DNA from: Candidatus Cloacimonadota bacterium
GTDB lineage: Bacteria > Cloacimonadota > Cloacimonadia > Cloacimonadales > JAFGVF01
Assembly (NCBI GenBank): GCA_016938155.1
Contig: JAFGVF010000249.1
Span: forward strand, 1-6,050
DNA length: 6,050 bases
Direction of reading: 5' to 3'
Shown one piece after another: positions 1 to 3,725 of the stretch (its first letter is position 1; each line of letters starts with the position of its first letter). The notes under the pieces are model-generated. The model did no database searches and was not told where the DNA came from. It was given only the letters and a program-made list of their open reading frames with translations. Made by a program: the position numbers and the translations under genes.

Positions 1-51
1 CATAGCTACAGCACACAACAACATAAGAAATAGTATTTTTTTTAGTTTCAT
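1..51 (-). CDS. 5' end of an exported protein (partial, runs off left edge)
   Basis: Seventeen codons are visible, beginning at an ATG at 51-49 and reading MKLKKILFLMLLCAVAM. This is a short lysine-rich n-region followed by a hydrophobic core, typical of a Sec signal peptide. A Shine-Dalgarno GAGG at 60-57 sits 5 nt before the ATG, and the gene starts 18 nt after the lspA stop, so it is probably the next gene of the same operon. The Cys at residue 13 is preceded by Leu, so it does not make a good lipobox, but the cleavage region is incomplete. The function cannot be told from this fragment. Confidence 0.7.
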   Translation of the reverse strand, partial: MKLKKILFLMLLCAVAM

Positions 52-69
52 ATCCGCCTCAAATTTAGT

Positions 70-570
70 CTATGGAATCTCTTCCTCTTTTTTCTCTTTC
101 TTGTCAAAGAATAATATATAAATTATCAGTAAAGTTATTGCAATCGTGATTGCACTGTCTGCGACATTGAAAATAGCGAACCGTTTCATGATAATATCGG
201 GAAAATCGCAGTCAATGAAATCCGTTACGAACCCGAGAAATATTCTATCTATAAGATTCCCCACAGCTCCCGCAAGAACAAGTGAGGCTATTAAATTCTG
301 GAGAATGCCTTTAGTTTTAGTGAAATAGTACACAATAAAGCCGATAGCGAGAAAACTGATGGTCACAAATATCCAACGATTAATGGTATCATTCCCGAAA
401 CTCATGCTGAAAGCCGCTCCGGTGTTTCGTACATAGGTGAACCTGACTAAATCCCCTATGACAGCTCTCGACTGATATAAATCAAAATTACTCCGGATAA
501 GATATTTTGTCAGCTGGTCGAGGCATATTATCAATCCTGCGAGTATGAACCACTTCAGTTTACTTTTCAT
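70..570 (-). CDS. lspA: Lipoprotein signal peptidase (signal peptidase II)
   Basis: This inner-membrane aspartyl protease removes the signal peptide of diacylglyceryl-modified prolipoproteins just before the lipid-bearing cysteine. The 166-residue protein has the family length and four hydrophobic segments (about 6-23, 66-82, 90-108, 137-155). Conserved blocks seen are DQLTK (18-22), VRNTGAAF (47-54), GNLIDR (104-109), VTDF with catalytic Asp117, and FNVADSA with catalytic Asp138. The spacing of the two aspartates agrees with the family, so the enzyme should be active. The C-terminus is a short charged cytosolic tail (FDKKEKKEEEIP). The start ATG (570-568) overlaps the stop of the upstream zinc-finger gene by one base (TAATG), and no strong Shine-Dalgarno precedes it, so translation is probably coupled. 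Its presence implies a lipoprotein maturation pathway, and the enzyme is the target of globomycin in known bacteria. Confidence 0.96.
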   Translation of the reverse strand: MKSKLKWFILAGLIICLDQLTKYLIRSNFDLYQSRAVIGDLVRFTYVRNTGAAFSMSFGNDTINRWIFVTISFLAIGFIVYYFTKTKGILQNLIASLVLAGAVGNLIDRIFLGFVTDFIDCDFPDIIMKRFAIFNVADSAITIAITLLIIYILFFDKKEKKEEEIP

Positions 571-962
571 TATTTCTTGTTTTTTGTCTCTTCCTTGGAT
601 TTACACGCAATACAGAATCGAGCATAGGGTATGGCTTTCAACCTGGGTTCTTTAATCAATTCACCACAGATTTCGCAAACTCCGTAAACTCCATCGTAAA
701 TCTTCTCCAGAGCTACATTAAGCATCTTAATTTTCTTGTGTTCACTGTCATAAAGATACATGGTTTTTTCCATGTTATTAGTATCAGAACCTTGGTCTGC
801 CTGATGAAATGCATAGCCTGAAAGGTCACCGGAATTCTCTTTACTGCTGTTTTTCTGCTCCTGGTTAACCATGTTCACAAACTTTAAGCATTCATCTCTT
901 TCTTGGATTATTACCTTTTTAAACTCTTCTAATTTCTCTTTTGAATATCTTTTATCGCTCAT
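570..962 (-). CDS. DksA/TraR family C4 zinc-finger regulator
   Basis: The family binds the secondary channel of RNA polymerase and, often with ppGpp, modulates initiation at rRNA and amino-acid promoters. The protein has an N-terminal charged helical region (about 5-85) and a C-terminal zinc finger CEIC-X17-CIAC, with Cys96, 99, 117 and 120 counted from the start chosen here. The region between the helices carries HQADQGSDTNNME (about 53-65), resembling the D-x-G-[ST]-D-x(4)-E block of the shorter TraR/YteA-like members rather than the DxxDxA tip of E. coli DksA. The ATG at 962 (130 residues) is preferred because the Shine-Dalgarno GAGGGG (973-968) lies 5 nt upstream. An in-frame GTG at 968 would give two more residues but overlaps that site. 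The gene lies 25 nt after punA and overlaps lspA by one base. Whether it acts as DksA or as a narrower regulator cannot be told. Confidence 0.9.
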   Translation of the reverse strand: MSDKRYSKEKLEEFKKVIIQERDECLKFVNMVNQEQKNSSKENSGDLSGYAFHQADQGSDTNNMEKTMYLYDSEHKKIKMLNVALEKIYDGVYGVCEICGELIKEPRLKAIPYARFCIACKSKEETKNKK

Positions 963-987
963 CTTCACCCCTCGGGATATAATGTTT

Positions 988-1794
988 TTAAATCTTTTTT
1001 AAGATTTGAGAGATTATCAGCTCCAAATTATCTTTCGCTAATTCGGCAGCTTTTTGTACATCCTCATGAGTATGCTCAAGAGAATGGAAAATATTAGTCA
1101 TGTTGGTAACGACAGAAAAGGCAAGTACTTTCAAACCACAGTGAACAGCAACAATCACGCCCGGTACGGTTGACATTCCGACAACATCCGCCCCCCATGA
1201 GGCAAACATTTTGCATTCAGCTTTAGTTTCAAAAGAGGGACCTGATACTGCAATATAAACACCCTCTTTTAGTGATATGGCGTTTTCCTGAGCAGTTTTT
1301 AGGGCTAATTCTCTTAACTGATAACTATAGGCATCATGCAGAGAAGGAAATCTTACTCCGAATTCCGATAGATTAACTCCTCTTAGGGGATTTACTCCGA
1401 GGTGATTTATGTGGTCTTTAATCAATACTATCTGCCCGGGTGTCATCGTCTCATTAAGGCTTCCTGCAGCATTTGTGGCAATATAATTTTTTACTCCAAG
1501 CAATGCGAAAACTCTAACGGGAAAAGTAATCTGCTCGAGCGACCAACCTTCATAATAATGGAATCTACCCTGTTGGCAAACAACTCTTTTCCCTGAAAGA
1601 TTACCGAATATCAGATTCCCGGAATGTCCTTCAACAGTTGATTGAACAAACCCCGGAATGTCTTTATAAGGAATGATAATCTTATCTTCGATTAAATCTG
1701 CAAGAGTTGATAATCCGCTACCGAGTACTATTGCTGTTTCTGGAATTGCACCACATCTTTGCTTCAGATATTGAACCGCTATATTGAAATCCAT
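988..1794 (-). CDS. punA: Purine nucleoside phosphorylase, trimeric (PNP/MTAP family 2)
   Basis: The enzyme catalyses phosphorolysis of purine (deoxy)nucleosides to free base and (deoxy)ribose-1-phosphate in the cytosol, for purine salvage. The 268 residues match the family length. Active-site blocks visible are VLGSGLS (23-29, phosphate-binding Ser26), VEGHSGN (54-60, His57), QGRFHYYEG (75-83, Arg77 and His79), TNAAGS (107-112), GPSFET (185-190, base-binding Glu189), VGMST (205-209, Met207) and VVTNM with Asn231. Asn at 231, in place of the Asp of methylthioadenosine phosphorylases, suggests preference for 6-oxopurines (inosine, guanosine). His243 aligns with the ribose-contacting His of mammalian PNP. 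One oddity is VPG at 210-212, where the family usually has VPE. The start ATG lies 2 nt after the divIVA stop, with AGGA at 1810-1807 as a distant ribosome site. The symbol follows the trimeric bacterial enzymes; xapA-like specificity is not excluded. Confidence 0.94.
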   Translation of the reverse strand: MDFNIAVQYLKQRCGAIPETAIVLGSGLSTLADLIEDKIIIPYKDIPGFVQSTVEGHSGNLIFGNLSGKRVVCQQGRFHYYEGWSLEQITFPVRVFALLGVKNYIATNAAGSLNETMTPGQIVLIKDHINHLGVNPLRGVNLSEFGVRFPSLHDAYSYQLRELALKTAQENAISLKEGVYIAVSGPSFETKAECKMFASWGADVVGMSTVPGVIVAVHCGLKVLAFSVVTNMTNIFHSLEHTHEDVQKAAELAKDNLELIISQILKKI

Positions 1795-1796
1795 TC

Positions 1797-2372
1797 TTAT
1801 TTTTTATCCTTCTGTTCTTGCCCGGGTTTCTGGTCAGTATAGCCTTGTATTGCCTTAAATTCCTTGTCCATTAGCTGTTCTGATTTTCGGTTCAGCAACG
1901 GGTCATTTTCTATCTGGTCAACAAAAGTATTCAATTCAGCTTTCATCCTCATGAGAAATTGTCTTTTTTGCTCTTTTAAAGCAACGAATTGATGTTCATA
2001 TACATTAAGGTATTGACGAGCTTGCTGAATGGCATTTTGAGCCTTTATCTGGGCTTCCTTGATGATTAGGTCTCCTTCCTTTCTGGCATTTTCGACAATC
2101 TCCGCCTTGGTTTTTTCGGCTAAAACAAGAGTTCGTGTAATCAGTTGCTCTCTTTTCTTAAGGTCACTTACTGTAGAAGTAGCACTCTCAATTTCCTGCT
2201 TTGTAGCTTTGGTCTGAAGAGCTGCTTCCTCCGACTTTTTCTCCCAATCCGATTGTCTGTCTTTAAATTCCAAAGCAATCTCTTCAAGATACGCCCTAAC
2301 TTCATCTTTACTGTAACCCATTAAAGAAGTTTTAAACTCTTTATATTTGATATCTTCAGGCTTCAGTCCCAT
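1797..2372 (-). CDS. divIVA: DivIVA-domain coiled-coil protein
   Basis: DivIVA proteins are scaffolds that gather at curved membranes at poles and septa and recruit division or polarity partners. The N-terminal 35 residues align without gaps to the family head: LKPEDIKYKEF (3-13), SLMGYSKDEVRAYLEEIA (16-33). The next 120 residues or so (about 35-155) are a highly charged, Ala/Glu/Lys/Gln-rich coiled coil, and the C-terminal tail (about 175-191) is polar and lysine-rich. Total length of 191 is within the family range. Residues 17-18 are Leu-Met, where Bacillus subtilis DivIVA has the membrane-contacting Phe17-Arg18. A strong Shine-Dalgarno AAAGGAG overlaps the yggT stop (TAAAGGAG) with 9 nt to the ATG. 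Its neighbour yggT is also next to divIVA in Firmicutes and actinobacteria, which supports a division or envelope role. It may be a distant DivIVA-like factor, not a true polar marker. Confidence 0.87.
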   Translation of the reverse strand: MGLKPEDIKYKEFKTSLMGYSKDEVRAYLEEIALEFKDRQSDWEKKSEEAALQTKATKQEIESATSTVSDLKKREQLITRTLVLAEKTKAEIVENARKEGDLIIKEAQIKAQNAIQQARQYLNVYEHQFVALKEQKRQFLMRMKAELNTFVDQIENDPLLNRKSEQLMDKEFKAIQGYTDQKPGQEQKDKK

Positions 2373-2386
2373 GGCACTATGCTCCT

Positions 2387-2638
2387 TTAGCGAAATAATT
2401 GCCCTGCAACCAGTCCTCTGATTAAATCTATCAGAAGAATCGCAATCAGGGGAGATAAATCTATACCCATTGACGGTAATACCTGCCGTATAGGCTTCAA
2501 TACGGGCTCCGTCACTCTTATTAACAACTGATAGTACTGGTTGTATGGGTCTGGCCCAAACCAGGATAAGATAGCTCTAAGTATTATCAGAAACTCATAT
2601 AATCTTAAAACAAAACTTAGCATATTTATAATCAGCAA
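2387..2638 (-). CDS. yggT: YggT family integral membrane protein
   Basis: This is a single-repeat YggT protein of 83 residues, with two membrane helices (about 5-27 and 60-79) separated by the conserved block built on RAILSWF (21-27), PDPYNQ (29-34), TEPVLKPIRQVLP (43-55) and the start of the second helix IDLSPL (59-64). The family is linked to osmotic tolerance, cell division and, in plastids and cyanobacteria, nucleoid or thylakoid organisation; its molecular role is unsettled. The start is TTG at 2638-2636: GAGG at 2647-2644 is 5 nt upstream, whereas the next in-frame ATG (2623) is 20 nt from that site and would cut into the first helix. The ribosome site overlaps the tdk stop codon (TAGAGG), so translation is probably coupled to tdk. 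Confidence 0.9.
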   Translation of the reverse strand: MLIINMLSFVLRLYEFLIILRAILSWFGPDPYNQYYQLLIRVTEPVLKPIRQVLPSMGIDLSPLIAILLIDLIRGLVAGQLFR

Positions 2639-2646
2639 ATCATCCT

Positions 2647-3216
2647 CTATTCTAATATCTCATGGCAATTACGGCATCTGGCTTCATAAATCTCATCTGC
2701 ACCGACCAGGATAGTGTCTGAATCCTTAGTTAAACGCTGAGTCCTGTTTGCAGGATTTCCGCATTTCATACAGATTGCCAGATTCTTTGTAATATATTCT
2801 GCTACAGCTAACAACTGTGGCATCGGTCCGAAAGGCTTTCCCATATAATCTTGGTCAAGTCCTGCGATTACAACTCTTTTACCCTGTCTTGCAAGCTCAT
2901 TGGCAACATCCACTATCGATTCATCGAAGAACTGAGCTTCATCAATACCTATGAATTGTGTATCCTCTTCTAAATGCTCATAGATCTCTTCAGGCTTAGT
3001 TATATTGATGCTTGAAGCAGACATTTGTGAATGCGATACTATTCTGTCAACAGCATACCGATTATCTATCACCGGTTTAAAAACCTGTATTTTCTGCCTG
3101 GCATATTCAGCTCTTCGAATCCGTTTTATCAGCTCTTCTGTCTTACCGCTGAACATACTTCCGCATATCACTTCTATCCAACCTGTTTTCTGCCTGATTA
3201 TATTCATTTTAAGCAT
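2647..3216 (-). CDS. tdk: Thymidine kinase (type II, TK1-like)
   Basis: The cytosolic enzyme transfers phosphate from ATP to thymidine, giving dTMP in pyrimidine salvage. It is 189 residues long, in the family range. The P-loop is GSMFSGKT (19-26); the Mg-binding/catalytic block is GIDEAQFF (90-97) with Glu93 as the expected base. The lasso region carries GLDQDYMGKPFGPM (119-132). A structural zinc site is formed by CMKC (149-152) and CRNC (181-184), with YEARC before the second pair. All hallmark residues are present. The start is either ATG 3216 (AGGA at 3226-3223, 6 nt away) or ATG 3207 (GAGG at 3221-3218, 10 nt away); the sequence does not decide, and the longer form is given. It is the first gene of the operon after a 509-bp gap, and shares it with punA, also a salvage enzyme. 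Confidence 0.96.
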   Translation of the reverse strand: MLKMNIIRQKTGWIEVICGSMFSGKTEELIKRIRRAEYARQKIQVFKPVIDNRYAVDRIVSHSQMSASSINITKPEEIYEHLEEDTQFIGIDEAQFFDESIVDVANELARQGKRVVIAGLDQDYMGKPFGPMPQLLAVAEYITKNLAICMKCGNPANRTQRLTKDSDTILVGADEIYEARCRNCHEILE

Positions 3217-3479
3217 TCCTCTTCCTGCTATTCATTGACTTATGCGTAGAAAAACAGTACTTCACATTAATAAAACATACTAACTGATTACACCTATTTT
3301 TTGACAAGAACTTTTTCACTTTTTTCTCACGGCTACGCCTCTTTTTCTATTATCACTTTGGCTTTTTTGCATTTCATCACATTTTCCCAGTTATCACAAC
3401 TACTTATATCACTAAAAAACTCTATCAAAAGATCCAACTAAGCCAGATTTAGAAATATACTATCCTATACAAATCTCTT

Positions 3480-3654
3480 ACCCCTCGAAAGTAAATTGTA
3501 CACTCATCCTTATGTTTTGACTAAATGCGTCCGGGCTCTCAGAGGGGTCTATTACGGATCACTTAGGCATATCTTAGGGGTTAGCCTAAGATAAGCGTTA
3601 GTCAGGTGTCTGTAATCTGACTGTCAGATGAAACAGGGAGATAAGGAATGAATG
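3480..3654. repeat. Nested inverted-repeat block (structured RNA or MITE-like element)
   Basis: Outer imperfect inverted repeat: TCATCCTTAT at 3504-3513 against ATAAGGAATGA at 3641-3651 (one-base bulge), with weaker similarity continuing outward. Inside are a perfect 9-bp stem TATCTTAGG / CCTAAGATA (3570-3578 / 3585-3593, 6-nt loop), a competing 7-bp pairing CTTAGGC / GCCTAAG (3562-3568 / 3584-3590), AGTCAG / CTGACT (3600-3605 / 3617-3622), and ATCTGAC-T-GTCAGAT (3615-3629). ACCCCTC / GAGGGGT (3480-3486 / 3542-3548) adds a longer-range pairing. The block is non-coding. Whether it acts as DNA (mobile element, operator) or RNA cannot be decided; no target-site duplication was recognised. Confidence 0.45.
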
Positions 3655-3670
3655 GCAAAGAAGAAAGCAG

Positions 3671-3703
3671 AAAATTAAAAAGCCCTGTCTTGCGACAGGG
3701 CTT
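3671..3703 (-). terminator. Rho-independent terminator of the surface-protein gene
   Basis: A perfect 10-bp GC-rich stem AAGCCCTGTC / GACAGGGCTT (3680-3689 and 3694-3703) with a 4-nt loop is followed on the minus strand by TTTTTAATTTT. It begins 22 nt after the TAA of the 757-residue gene. On the plus strand the stem is followed only by a broken T run (TTGATTTAT), so the minus-strand direction is the functional one. It separates this gene from the tdk operon. Confidence 0.92.
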
Positions 3704-3725
3704 GATTTATAAATCGAATAACAGT

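Larger units (their letters stand above)
3217..3725. other. Intergenic region upstream of the tdk operon
   Basis: This 509-bp gap has no convincing protein-coding gene on either strand. Its right end (3671-3703) holds the terminator of the surface-protein gene, next to a 12-bp palindrome (3704-3715). A block at about 3480-3654, apparently less AT-rich than its surroundings, carries several inverted repeats and is described separately. The left part (3240-3480) is AT-rich, with pyrimidine runs on the plus strand. Because tdk is first in its operon, its promoter should lie within this gap, but only poor matches were found (for example TTGTCA at 3307-3302 with TAGTAT at 3282-3277, 19 nt apart). 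Confidence 0.6.

Noticed and set aside
3005..3249. Two overlapping plus-strand frames opposite the tdk 5' end
   Set aside because: Antisense to a gene with all thymidine kinase motifs; no recognisable product.
3277..3307. Minus-strand promoter for tdk (TTGTCA, TAGTAT)
   Set aside because: The -10 box matches only 4 of 6 positions and the 19-nt spacing is too long; it is mentioned in the gap description only.
3301..3329. Consensus TTGACA at 3301-3306 as a plus-strand -35 box
   Set aside because: The position 17 nt downstream reads TTCTCA, not a -10 box, and no plus-strand gene follows.
3456..3461. TATACT as a plus-strand -10 box
   Set aside because: No matching -35 box at the right distance, and the region is generally AT-rich.
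3217..3725. tRNA, rRNA or CRISPR in the gap
   Set aside because: No cloverleaf, no rRNA-like blocks and no regularly spaced direct repeats are visible.
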